From Bacteroidales bacterium (GTDB taxonomy: Bacteria > Bacteroidota > Bacteroidia > Bacteroidales > VadinHA17): a DNA stretch of 64,000 nucleotides. The DNA lies in NCBI GenBank assembly GCA_029974835.1, contig JARKQN010000029.1, positions 1-64,000 on the forward strand, written 5' to 3'. Below, piece by piece: positions 39,675-49,268 of the stretch (position 1 is its first letter; the number at the start of each line of letters is the position of its first letter). A program made the translations under genes and the position numbers. Under the pieces are notes generated by a model that had not been told where the DNA came from, searched no databases, and worked only from the letters and a program-made list of their open reading frames with translations.

Positions 39675-40692
39675 CGGCGGTAAGTTTAATTTTATCTTTT
39701 CGCACCAGTGAATATAAGGCAATAAAACCAAGAATCATTCCGAAGATCAGCTGCGATTCATGCGCAAGAAGAGCGTATGCAAGGCCATCTTCAAGGCTTA
39801 TCCCGTAAACGGCATTCAACCCCCTTGATATTATAAAGTGAAATGCCCCCAGGCCGCTCTGGACGGGCGCCGACATGGCCAGACCGCCTATCACCAGAAG
39901 AAACATGCCGTCGGCAAAATCAAGATGTGAAGTGCTCTTAAGCGAGAAAACCACAACCCATGTCATCATGGCATAATTAAACCAGATAAATATGGTGTGA
40001 AAAACAAATTCCTTCTTTCTTTTTACCCGCACAAAAGTGCCCAGCCCCTTAATAACACCCCTGGCAGCGCTAAACAGTTTGGCAAAAAACCTTATTCTGA
40101 CAAGCCTTTTTCTGAAAGCGTAGAATAACAGGGCAACCAGCACAAATAGTACTGCTGCCAGTACCCATATCATCCAGGGGAAACCGAACAAATCAATCAT
40201 TTTTTCCCGTACAGGCGCCACAACGGTCTCACCGAGGAAGGGACCCAGTGTTGCACCGTCGACGATAAGCATGAAAAGGGTGATAATGGCCAGGGAGATA
40301 ATATCTATACCTCTTTCGATAACCACAGTCCCAATCAGCTGGTCGACAGGTATCTTTTCCTTCCTGCCAAGGGCAATGCATCTTGTTATTTCCCCCACCC
40401 TAGGGAGTGCCATGTTTGCCAGGTAACCTGTCATCAGGGCGTAAAAAGTGTTCCTGAGACCTGGCTTGTATCCGAGGGGTTCAACAAGGAGTACCCATCT
40501 TCTTGCCCTGCTTACATAAGCCATAAAGGCGAAAATAACAGAGAGAATGACCCAACCGTACCTGGCACCGGTAAGGCTCGAAATAAGCCTGTCGACATTG
40601 ATGCTTTTAAAAGCAAGCCACAGCAGCAGGACGCCTGCGGCCAGAAAGCCAATAAATTTAAGAGACTGGATAATGTTTTTTCGCAGACTCAA
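39661..40692 (-). CDS. Lysylphosphatidylglycerol synthase TM/flippase-like membrane protein
   Basis: Polytopic; SRARRWVLLVEPLGYKPGLRNTFYALMTGYLANMALPRVGEITRCIAL and GGLAMSAPVQSGLGAFHFIISRGL are typical of this family. Confidence 0.8.
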   Translation of the reverse strand: MSLRKNIIQSLKFIGFLAAGVLLLWLAFKSINVDRLISSLTGARYGWVILSVIFAFMAYVSRARRWVLLVEPLGYKPGLRNTFYALMTGYLANMALPRVGEITRCIALGRKEKIPVDQLIGTVVIERGIDIISLAIITLFMLIVDGATLGPFLGETVVAPVREKMIDLFGFPWMIWVLAAVLFVLVALLFYAFRKRLVRIRFFAKLFSAARGVIKGLGTFVRVKRKKEFVFHTIFIWFNYAMMTWVVVFSLKSTSHLDFADGMFLLVIGGLAMSAPVQSGLGAFHFIISRGLNAVYGISLEDGLAYALLAHESQLIFGMILGFIALYSLVRKDKIKLTADAEE

Positions 40693-40694
40693 AC

Positions 40695-41045
40695 CTAAAT
40701 GAGTTTATTTGTGGAAGTGTCGGGAAATAATATCCTGGGTGAAAAGTTTTTTGCTTCTTCGGGATCCATTGATGCATAGGAGATAATTATGACGACATCT
40801 CCTACAGCAACTTTCCGGGCGGCAGCTCCGTTAAGGCATATCTGCCCCGAGCCCCTTTCTCCTTTTATTACGTAGGTATCGAGCCGTTCACCATTGTTTA
40901 TGTTGACCACCTGTACCTTCTCGTTCTCTATTATGCCGGCAGCATCCATAAGGTCCTCGTCAATGGTTATGCTCCCGATATAATTAAGGTTAGCTTCAGT
41001 GACCGAAACATTATGAATCTTTGATTTTACTACCTCAATAAGCAT
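40695..41045 (-). CDS. panD: Aspartate 1-decarboxylase
   Basis: [37 protein letters not shown] with the Gly-Ser processing site. Start refined from 41072. Confidence 0.95.
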   Translation of the reverse strand: MLIEVVKSKIHNVSVTEANLNYIGSITIDEDLMDAAGIIENEKVQVVNINNGERLDTYVIKGERGSGQICLNGAAARKVAVGDVVIIISYASMDPEEAKNFSPRILFPDTSTNKLI

Positions 41046-41078
41046 GACTCCCGGTTTTGAATTACGGGACAAAGTTAA

Positions 41079-41951
41079 TTAACCTTTTATTACAGAGCAA
41101 TTAAATTCGGTATTATCTATCAGCCTGATGCCGCCGGCCCTGACTGCGATACACCCGAAATACCTCCTGCCCGGCACCATCTCCGTTTTCATTGTTACGG
41201 GTTTAAGTTCAAGGTCATCGGCAATTTCAAAATATTCCAGGCTGAATCCGGGAGTCTTATTGATCTGTTCCCGGACAAATTCTTTTATTTCTGATATATC
41301 CGTGCTGCAAATCAACTCCGAGGCGGCACTGAGAGTTTTAAAGATAATTCCTGCATGTTGTCTTATTTCCGGGTCAAGGAGAAGATTTCTGCTGCTCATG
41401 GCAAGGCCGTCGGGTTCTCTTACTACCGGGCAGGAAATGATTCTGGTTTTCCTGTTCTGCTGCCTGACAAGCTCGCGGATGATTGTAACCTGCTGCAGGT
41501 CTTTCTGTCCGAAATAAGCGACATCGGGCATCACAATATCAAATAGCCTGCTTACCACCTTTACGACACCGTTGAAGTGCCCCGGGCGGAAGGCCCCTTC
41601 CATAACCTTGTCGAGGGTTTTAAAATCGAAAATTACCTCAGGCTCATTGCCGGGGTATATTTCCTTTTCGGGAGGGATGAATACAATATCATCTGTGCGA
41701 AGAACCCCTGAAAGAAGTTTTATGTCGCTTTCGGTCATTCTGGGATAATTCTCAAGGTCGTTCCTGTCGTTAAACTGTGCCGGGTTCACAAAGATGCTTA
41801 CAACGGTAACAGGGTTTTCCCCGACTGATTTTTCAACCAGTGAAATATGCCCGGCGTGAAGGGCTCCCATCGTTGGTACAAAACCAACAGGAGAGAGAGC
41901 CTTCGAGGACAATGCCTCCCTTAGGTCTTTAACTGTTGAACAGATAAGCAT
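41079..41951 (-). CDS. panC: Pantothenate synthetase
   Basis: VGFVPTMGALHAGHISLVEKS, VSIFVNPAQFNDRNDLENYPR, DVAYFGQKDLQQV, GLAMSSRN. Confidence 0.95.
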   Translation of the reverse strand: MLICSTVKDLREALSSKALSPVGFVPTMGALHAGHISLVEKSVGENPVTVVSIFVNPAQFNDRNDLENYPRMTESDIKLLSGVLRTDDIVFIPPEKEIYPGNEPEVIFDFKTLDKVMEGAFRPGHFNGVVKVVSRLFDIVMPDVAYFGQKDLQQVTIIRELVRQQNRKTRIISCPVVREPDGLAMSSRNLLLDPEIRQHAGIIFKTLSAASELICSTDISEIKEFVREQINKTPGFSLEYFEIADDLELKPVTMKTEMVPGRRYFGCIAVRAGGIRLIDNTEFNCSVIKG

Positions 41952-42123
41952 CGGACTGCAGTTTATTTTAACGGAGTGCTTAAATCAATGCCATTACGGG
42001 TACAAACCTAAATCAAATTTTTACAAGAAAAAAACAGCGCTGCAAAATCATGCAGTTATATAAATATACTTATATATCAATAAATTTTACTACCTTTGCA
42101 CCCTGAACATCGAGGCTGGTAAG

Positions 42124-42954
42124 ATGGAAAGCAAGAAGGTTTTGTTCATTTCGCAGGAGATTACTCCCTACTTATCCGAGTCAAAAATATCCAGGATTGG
42201 AAGGTACCTGCCCCAGGGTATACAGGAAAGGGGCAAGGAGATAAGGACTTTCATGCCCAGGTACGGGTGCATAAATGAAAGAAGGAATCAGCTTCATGAG
42301 GTGATCAGATTGTCGGGGATGAATCTTATTATTGACGACACCGATCATCCCTTAATAATAAAGGTTGCATCCATACAATCGGCAAGGATGCAGGTATATT
42401 TCATCGACAACGATGATTATTTCCAGAGGAAGCATGTTGTGGCCGATTCAAACGGAAAGGAATTTGAGGATAATGATGAACGTGCTCTGTTCTTTGCCCG
42501 CGGCGTGATTGAAACCGTCAAGAAATTACGATGGGCCCCTGACATTGTTCACTGTCACGGTTGGATGAGCGCTCTTGTACCGGTCTATCTTCGCGACATA
42601 TACCACGACGATCCGCTATTCTCCGATTTTAAAATTGTATATTCAGTATATAATAATGAGTTTAAATCTCCGTTTAGATCAACGTTTGCTGATAAACTCA
42701 GATACGACGGGATTGATGGCGAGAACCTGAAGCTGGTAAAAAAGCCCGATTACCTCAATATTTCAAAACTTGCCATCAGAAATTCTGACGGCATCATTAT
42801 CGGGAGTGAGAAAATAAATCCCGAACTGATGAAATACATAGAATCAACGGGCAAACCGGTGCTGGGTTACCAGGATGAAGAAATATATATTGATGCGTAT
42901 AACGATTTTTATGACACTCTATTATCTCAGAAAATACAAAAACCAAAGCATTAA
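42124..42954 (+). CDS. Glycogen/starch synthase (GT5) N-terminal-domain-only protein
   Basis: KVLFISQEITPYLSESKISRIGRYLPQGIQERGKEIRTFMPRYGCIN... PDIVHCHGWMSALVPVYLR; ends before any GT1-type C-domain. TACCTTTG -7 box at 42091-42098. Confidence 0.75.
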   Translation: MESKKVLFISQEITPYLSESKISRIGRYLPQGIQERGKEIRTFMPRYGCINERRNQLHEVIRLSGMNLIIDDTDHPLIIKVASIQSARMQVYFIDNDDYFQRKHVVADSNGKEFEDNDERALFFARGVIETVKKLRWAPDIVHCHGWMSALVPVYLRDIYHDDPLFSDFKIVYSVYNNEFKSPFRSTFADKLRYDGIDGENLKLVKKPDYLNISKLAIRNSDGIIIGSEKINPELMKYIESTGKPVLGYQDEEIYIDAYNDFYDTLLSQKIQKPKH

Positions 42955-44275
42955 ACGGCTGCTTTTAATACTATCAACCCGCCTTAGCTTCCCGATTTTT
43001 CTGGCAGCTTTATTTTTTTTACAATCATGTACGGAGAAGCCTGTCATCACAGGGCTTAACCTTTTGCCCGGCGGCGATTTTGTCAATATAAGGTCAACCG
43101 ATACAATCAGCATTTTCTCATTCACTGAATACGCCGACAGTGTGCCGTCAAAAAACAAAACAGCAGCATTTCTGGGGGGAATATACGATCCCTATTTTGG
43201 TACAATGACATCTGATTTTGTTGCCCAGCTGCGTCTGCTGCAGAAATGGCCTGAGGGAGGACAGCCTTTTGTGATTGATTCGGTAAAAATGATAATCAGG
43301 ATTTCAGGGGCCAAGGGCCTGCTTGGTGTAAACCAGGATATTTCCCTCTACGAAATCACAGAGATGCTTGATGCGGATTCTGTTTATTATTCCAAAAGGG
43401 ATCCCCATGCCGGTCTCCATCTGGGTACCTTCGCCCTGCCGAAAATAGAAAAGGATACCATCCAGAACCTTGAGATAATGATCCCTATTTCAATAGGCGA
43501 ATACCTGATGCGTGACACCCTGAAACTTCGTCAGGATAATTCCGGAAATGATTTCAGGAACTACTTCAAAGGTCTGTATGTGTCTGTCAGTGAAGGCCAA
43601 ACGTTGCCTGATAAAAAGGATGGTGCAAACCCGAGCAAACTTTTACTATCTCTTTCTTTCTCGGATCAGTCTAATTATCCCGTTATCATAGATGTGTTTT
43701 ATCATACTGCATTGAAGACCGGTCAGTACTACAGTTTTGTCATGAGCGACAAAAGTGTGAGGTATAACAGGTATTTCCACGACTTTTCAACCGCAGAGCC
43801 CGACAAGAGGATAGCCCATATAAACGACGGCGTCAAGGATACTCTCAGCTACCTGCAGTCGTTTTACGGCGCCTCTACCAGGATTACTTTTCCGGGTCTG
43901 CAAACTTTCCGCGATTCATCAAGACTTTCGGTGAACAGGGCCCGGATTACAATACCCGTTTATGTAGACGGAGTGGTTTACAAGGCAACCTCAATTCCTA
44001 CATCAATATTTCTTATTTACAAAAACAGTGAGGGATACAGCTATATTGTTCCCGATTATTATATGAGTTCCGCTTTTTACAACGGCAACCTCAATTCAAC
44101 CACTCTTAATTTCACCTTCAACATAGCTGCTTTTGTCCAGACATATATCGACGGGAAAATACCTGAGGCACAGCTGTCACTCTCATTGAGCGACTCCGAA
44201 TACAGGAACCTTATACTTAAGGCAAATAACAGCCATACACCCGTGAAGTTTGAACTGACTTATACCAGGTATTAG
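42911..44275 (+). CDS. DUF4270-like lipoprotein
   Basis: Signal segment ending in lipobox-like FFLQSC; GGIYDPYFGTMTSDFVAQLRL. Exact start uncertain (42875, 42893 or 42911); overlaps the upstream gene. Confidence 0.75.
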   Translation: MTLYYLRKYKNQSIKRLLLILSTRLSFPIFLAALFFLQSCTEKPVITGLNLLPGGDFVNIRSTDTISIFSFTEYADSVPSKNKTAAFLGGIYDPYFGTMTSDFVAQLRLLQKWPEGGQPFVIDSVKMIIRISGAKGLLGVNQDISLYEITEMLDADSVYYSKRDPHAGLHLGTFALPKIEKDTIQNLEIMIPISIGEYLMRDTLKLRQDNSGNDFRNYFKGLYVSVSEGQTLPDKKDGANPSKLLLSLSFSDQSNYPVIIDVFYHTALKTGQYYSFVMSDKSVRYNRYFHDFSTAEPDKRIAHINDGVKDTLSYLQSFYGASTRITFPGLQTFRDSSRLSVNRARITIPVYVDGVVYKATSIPTSIFLIYKNSEGYSYIVPDYYMSSAFYNGNLNSTTLNFTFNIAAFVQTYIDGKIPEAQLSLSLSDSEYRNLILKANNSHTPVKFELTYTRY

Positions 44276-44325
44276 CAATTTAACAATTTAACTATCTTCG
44301 CTGAAATCATTTAAACCTTTGAAAT

Positions 44326-46161
44326 ATGTGTGGCATTGTAGGATACATCGGTTCGCGCAGTGCAAAGGAGATTGTATTGAATGGTCTTAAGAGGCTTGAA
44401 TACAGGGGATATGATTCAGCAGGAATAGCTATAAGTAACGGCAAAACAGAAGTATTTAAATGCAAGGGAAGGGTAAAGGATCTGGAGGAGCTGGTTATCC
44501 GTTCAGGTGTTGACGGCACTACCGGCATTGGCCATACCCGCTGGGCAACCCATGGCGAACCAAGCGAAACAAACGCCCATCCCCAGGTTTCGTATAAGGG
44601 GAATTTTGTTGTTGTCCACAATGGAATTATCGAAAACTATTCGCAGATAAAACGGCATCTTGAAACCCGAGGTATACATTTCAACAGCCAGACCGATACC
44701 GAGGTTGTCGCTCATCTCATTGAACATCTATATCTCGAAGGCAGCCTTACCCCCGAACAGGCCATCACAACTGCACTCGAAAATGTTGAGGGAGCATACG
44801 GGCTCGTAATTATCTGTACCAGTGAACAGGACAGACTTTACGCCGCAAAGAAGGGAAGCCCCCTCGTGATAGGTGTTGGCGATGGCGAAAATTTTATTGC
44901 TTCCGACGCAACCCCCATAATTGAATATACCAACAGGGTCATCTATATGAAGGATGACGACATTGCCGTTATAAAAAGAAACGAACTCAGTCTGAAAACA
45001 ATACGCAAACAGGTCGTTCAGCCCGAAGTGCAGGAACTGGATCTTAAAATAGGCGAAATAGACAAGGAGGGATTCCCTCATTTTATGCTAAAGGAGATCT
45101 ACGAGCAACCCAGGGCAATACACGATACGATGAGAGGCAGAATACTCCCTGACAACGCAGGGATAATGCTCGGCGGACTTCACGGGGTAATCGACAGGAT
45201 GGTGAACGCACACAGGTTCATAATAGTTGCTTGCGGTACGTCGTGGCATGCCGGGCTTCTTGGCGAATATATTTTCGAAGAATTCACAAGAGTGCCGGTA
45301 GAAGTCGAATATGCATCAGAATTCCGCTACAGAAATCCTCTTCTCGGGAAAGATGATATCGTGATTGCCATAAGTCAGAGCGGCGAAACAGCCGACACCC
45401 TGGCAGCCGTTAAACTTGCAAAGGAAAAAGGTGCCCTTGTTTTCGGTATCTGTAACGTGGTCGGTTCAAATATCCCCCGCGAAACTGATGCAGGTGTCTA
45501 TACCCATGCAGGCCCCGAAATAGGAGTGGCTTCAACCAAGGCTTTTACCACTCAGGTGACCGTACTTGCCATGATAGCATTTGAGTTAGGCTACCGTAAA
45601 GGAGTAATTGAACCGGAAAAATACAGAAACCTGATAAGGGAACTCGCCGCTGTTCCATCACTTGTCAGAAGGGCTCTCGAAACCAACGACCAGGTTCTGA
45701 AGGTTGCTGAGGCAATCAGGAATACCTCCAATGCACTTTACCTGGGACGCGGATTCCTTTTCCCGGTAGCCCTTGAAGGAGCACTGAAACTCAAGGAGAT
45801 CTCCTATATCCATGCCGAAGGATACCCCGCTGCCGAAATGAAACACGGCCCAATAGCACTTATTGATGAAAACATGCCGGTGGTGGTTGTGGCTACAAAG
45901 GATGGCACCTATGATAAAATTATCAGTAACATACAGGAAATAAAAGCCAGAAAAGGTAAAATAATCGCCATTGTGTCGGAAGGAGACGGCCAAATCAGCA
46001 AGATGGCCGATTATGTTATTGAGGTACCCGAAACCCTGCCTGTCTTCTCCGGTATCCTGGCAGTTATTCCATTACAGCTCCTCTCTTATCATGTTGCCGT
46101 AATGAGAGGCTGTGATGTCGACCAGCCGCGTAACCTTGCCAAATCAGTTACTGTCGAATAA
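44326..46161 (+). CDS. glmS: Glutamine--fructose-6-phosphate aminotransferase (isomerizing)
   Basis: MCGIVGYIGSRSAKEIVLNGLKRLEYRGYDSAGIA; IACGTSWHAGLLGEYIFEE; AISQSGETADTLAA; KSVTVE C-terminus. Confidence 0.97.
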   Translation: MCGIVGYIGSRSAKEIVLNGLKRLEYRGYDSAGIAISNGKTEVFKCKGRVKDLEELVIRSGVDGTTGIGHTRWATHGEPSETNAHPQVSYKGNFVVVHNGIIENYSQIKRHLETRGIHFNSQTDTEVVAHLIEHLYLEGSLTPEQAITTALENVEGAYGLVIICTSEQDRLYAAKKGSPLVIGVGDGENFIASDATPIIEYTNRVIYMKDDDIAVIKRNELSLKTIRKQVVQPEVQELDLKIGEIDKEGFPHFMLKEIYEQPRAIHDTMRGRILPDNAGIMLGGLHGVIDRMVNAHRFIIVACGTSWHAGLLGEYIFEEFTRVPVEVEYASEFRYRNPLLGKDDIVIAISQSGETADTLAAVKLAKEKGALVFGICNVVGSNIPRETDAGVYTHAGPEIGVASTKAFTTQVTVLAMIAFELGYRKGVIEPEKYRNLIRELAAVPSLVRRALETNDQVLKVAEAIRNTSNALYLGRGFLFPVALEGALKLKEISYIHAEGYPAAEMKHGPIALIDENMPVVVVATKDGTYDKIISNIQEIKARKGKIIAIVSEGDGQISKMADYVIEVPETLPVFSGILAVIPLQLLSYHVAVMRGCDVDQPRNLAKSVTVE

Positions 46162-46198
46162 ACAGAAACTCACATTTTATACTTATCCGGTAAAACTG

Positions 46199-48202
46199 AT
46201 GGTGAAACCCGGGAAAAACAATTACAGGCAGCTCTATGATGAAGAGATAGCCATTCTTACTTCAAGGGGATGCAGCGCTGAAGACTGGAGCCTTGTCCTT
46301 GTTAAGGAAAACTTTAATCCTCTATCCTGCTCCCGTACAAGGTTTTCCGGCAACATAAAGCTTGGAGTCTTTGAAAAAACCCACACCGACGCTTCAGGAG
46401 TGGAGTTCAGGTCAGGTATCAGCAACGCAACCATACATAACTGCATAATTGGCGATAACGTCTCTGTTATCAACGTTCACGAATACCTTGCCAATTATAT
46501 TATCGGGGATGAGGTCATCATAAGAAACTGTGGCAGAATCAGCTGCGATGGAATATCTTCATTCGGCAACGGAACACTCATATCGGTTCTTGATGAGAGC
46601 GGGGGAAGGAGCATTAGAATTTTCGACAGGCTCTCCTCACATCTTGCCTATATATATTGTTTGTTCCGGCACCGAAGAACGACAATTGAACAGATAGACA
46701 AACTGGTACAAAGGTATGCTTCGGATGTTTCCTCCGGCATGGGTTATGCCGGGAAAGGTTCAGTACTGATCAACTGCGGGCTTGTCAGGAATGTCAGGCT
46801 GGGTGAATATTCGAGGGTGGAAGGGGCAATAAAGCTGGAGGAAGGGACTCTACTCGGCTCCGAAGATGCTCCTGTCATAATCGGACACGGAGTAATAATG
46901 AATAATTTCATTGCCGGTTCCGGGTCAGTTATCACCGACGGCGTAATAGCCGAAAGATGCTTTGTGGGCCAGGGATGCCTCCTTGCCAAACAGTTTTCGG
47001 CCACCGATTCCCTTTTCTTTGCCAATTGCCAGGGGTTCCACGGTGAGGCGGTATCAGTTTTTGCCGGTCCCTTTACGGTTACGCACCATAAGTCCACCTT
47101 GCTTATTGCAGGGATGTTCTCGTTCATGAATGCAGGAAGCGGAACCAACCAGAGCAATCATCTCTATAAGCTGGGACCGCTGCACCATGGCATTGTGGAA
47201 CGCGGATCCAAAACCGCAAGTGGTTCATACCTGCTCTGGCCTTCCCATATCGGACCTTTCAGCCTGGTGGCAGGAAATCATAAAGGGAATATCGATACTT
47301 CGGTTTTTCCCTTTTCCTATGTAATGGAAAAAAACGGAGAAACTTTTGTGCACCCTGCGCTTAACCTCCGAAGCTCCGGTACCTATAGGGATGCCTTGAA
47401 ATGGCCAGAACGTGACCGCAGAAAAGGATCAGATAAAGCCGATCATATTGTTTACAGCCTGATTACACCTTATACCGCCGGGAAGATGAAGGCAGCCCTG
47501 GAGATCCTTCAGTCTCTGGCCGAAAGCACACACGGAACCGGCGAGCATCAGTTTAATAATTTTAAAATAAAATCCTCCTCTGTCAGAAGAGGTATAGAAT
47601 TATACGAGGCAGGAATTAAAAAATATTCAGGTGATATTTTTATCAAAAGACTTTCAGGAAAGGATTTCAGGAACGGGAAAGAATTGTCAGGTCTCCTTGA
47701 ATGCAGAATCTCAGGCGGAAGGGGAGAGTGGACCGACCTGGCAGGACTGATTGCACCGGTGAAGAGAACAAAGGAATTACTCGATAAAATCGAGTCGGGC
47801 CGGGTGACGTCTGCTCTTGAAATTGAAGAGTTTTTCCGAAACCTGCATTCTGATTACGATGAGCTTGAATGGTCGTGGGTGTCCGGGTTCATTGAAAACA
47901 ATAAGGGAAGAAAGCCTGCTGATTTATCACCGGAAGAGATACTCGGCATTCTTGACGAATGGCAGGAGGCTGAAACCACACTTCACAAACTTATACTCGA
48001 AGATGCCCGGAAAGAATTTTCTCCCTCCTCAATGACCGGATTCGGAGCCGGTCTGGGCAAAAAAGAAAAGGAAGAAGATTTCAGGGCAGTAAGGGGTGAT
48101 TCTGAATCACATCCGTTTATAATCAGACTGGAAAAGGAATTAAACGAAAAAATCTCCGCTGCCAGGGATATAGCAGCCAGGCTAAGGGCTGTTCCAAAAT
48201 GA
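46199..48202 (+). CDS. DUF4954-like protein with left-handed beta-helix character
   Basis: Hexapeptide-like series (NATIHNCIIGDNVSVINVHEYLANYIIGDEVIIRNCG; SRVEGAIKLEEGTLLGSEDAPVIIGHGVIMNNFIAGSGSVITDGVIAERCFVGQGC). Start refined from 46112. Confidence 0.75.
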   Translation: MVKPGKNNYRQLYDEEIAILTSRGCSAEDWSLVLVKENFNPLSCSRTRFSGNIKLGVFEKTHTDASGVEFRSGISNATIHNCIIGDNVSVINVHEYLANYIIGDEVIIRNCGRISCDGISSFGNGTLISVLDESGGRSIRIFDRLSSHLAYIYCLFRHRRTTIEQIDKLVQRYASDVSSGMGYAGKGSVLINCGLVRNVRLGEYSRVEGAIKLEEGTLLGSEDAPVIIGHGVIMNNFIAGSGSVITDGVIAERCFVGQGCLLAKQFSATDSLFFANCQGFHGEAVSVFAGPFTVTHHKSTLLIAGMFSFMNAGSGTNQSNHLYKLGPLHHGIVERGSKTASGSYLLWPSHIGPFSLVAGNHKGNIDTSVFPFSYVMEKNGETFVHPALNLRSSGTYRDALKWPERDRRKGSDKADHIVYSLITPYTAGKMKAALEILQSLAESTHGTGEHQFNNFKIKSSSVRRGIELYEAGIKKYSGDIFIKRLSGKDFRNGKELSGLLECRISGGRGEWTDLAGLIAPVKRTKELLDKIESGRVTSALEIEEFFRNLHSDYDELEWSWVSGFIENNKGRKPADLSPEEILGILDEWQEAETTLHKLILEDARKEFSPSSMTGFGAGLGKKEKEEDFRAVRGDSESHPFIIRLEKELNEKISAARDIAARLRAVPK

Positions 48203-48206
48203 CCTG

Positions 48207-49268
48207 CTATCTGTTCCGGTACATCTTTTCGTAGTACTTCACATATTCACCCGAAATCACATTTTGCAGCCATTGTGTATTTGAGAGGTACCAGTCGACG
48301 GTTTTCTCAAGGCCCTCCTCAAAATTTACCGTGGGTTTCCATCCAAGAGTATTCCTGATCTTTGAAGAGTCTATTGCATACCTGAGGTCATGTCCGGGCC
48401 TGTCCCTGACAAAATTTATCAGTTTCTCGGAGATGCCCTCTTCCCTGTTCAGCCGGCGGTCCATTATCCTGCAGAGGAATTTTACAAGATCAATGTTTTT
48501 CCATTCGTTTCCGCCTCCGATGTTGTAAGTTTCACCCGGCTTGCCTTTGTGGAAAATAAGGTCTATTGCCGCAGCATGATCCTCAACATAGAGCCAGTCC
48601 CTGACATTTTCACCCTTACCGTAAACAGGAAGAGGCTTGTTGTTTTTTATGTTGTTGATCATAAGAGGAATAAGTTTCTCGGGAAACTGGTTTGGTCCGT
48701 AGTTGTTCGAACAGTTTGATATTACAACAGGCAGGCCGTATGTATTGTGGTAAGCCCTGACGAAATGATCCGATCCCGCCTTTGAAGCCGAGTAAGGGCT
48801 CTTCGGATCGTAGGGAGTCTGTTCGGTAAAGGCGCCGCCTCCTTCAAGAGAGCCGTATACCTCATCGGTGGAAATATGGTAGAACAACCTGTTTTCCGTA
48901 TTTCCCGACCATGCCGATAATGCGGCATTAAGAAGGTTGACGGTTCCTGCAACGTTTGTCATTACAAAGTCATCCGGATTGTCAATGGACCTGTCCACAT
49001 GCGATTCGGCGGCAAGATGTATAATGCCGTCAAAAGGGTACTTCCGGAAAAGGGCGGAAACAGATTTTTTATCGGTAATGTCTGTTTTCTCGAATCTGTA
49101 ATTTTCACGGTCTGCAATATCGGTAAGGTTTTCAAGGTTTCCCGCATAGGTTAGCTTGTCGGCGTTAACCACAAGGTATGACGGGTATTTACGGACGAAA
49201 CGTCTGACCACATGCGACCCTATAAAGCCTGCTCCTCCGGTAATCAGTATGGTTCTGGAAAAGCTCAT
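48207..49268 (-). CDS. rfbB: dTDP-glucose 4,6-dehydratase
   Basis: ILITGGAGFIGSHVVRRFV, HLAAESHVDRSID, STDEVYGSL, YSASKAGSDHFVRAYHNTYGLPVVISNCSNNYGP. Confidence 0.9.
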   Translation of the reverse strand: MSFSRTILITGGAGFIGSHVVRRFVRKYPSYLVVNADKLTYAGNLENLTDIADRENYRFEKTDITDKKSVSALFRKYPFDGIIHLAAESHVDRSIDNPDDFVMTNVAGTVNLLNAALSAWSGNTENRLFYHISTDEVYGSLEGGGAFTEQTPYDPKSPYSASKAGSDHFVRAYHNTYGLPVVISNCSNNYGPNQFPEKLIPLMINNIKNNKPLPVYGKGENVRDWLYVEDHAAAIDLIFHKGKPGETYNIGGGNEWKNIDLVKFLCRIMDRRLNREEGISEKLINFVRDRPGHDLRYAIDSSKIRNTLGWKPTVNFEEGLEKTVDWYLSNTQWLQNVISGEYVKYYEKMYRNR

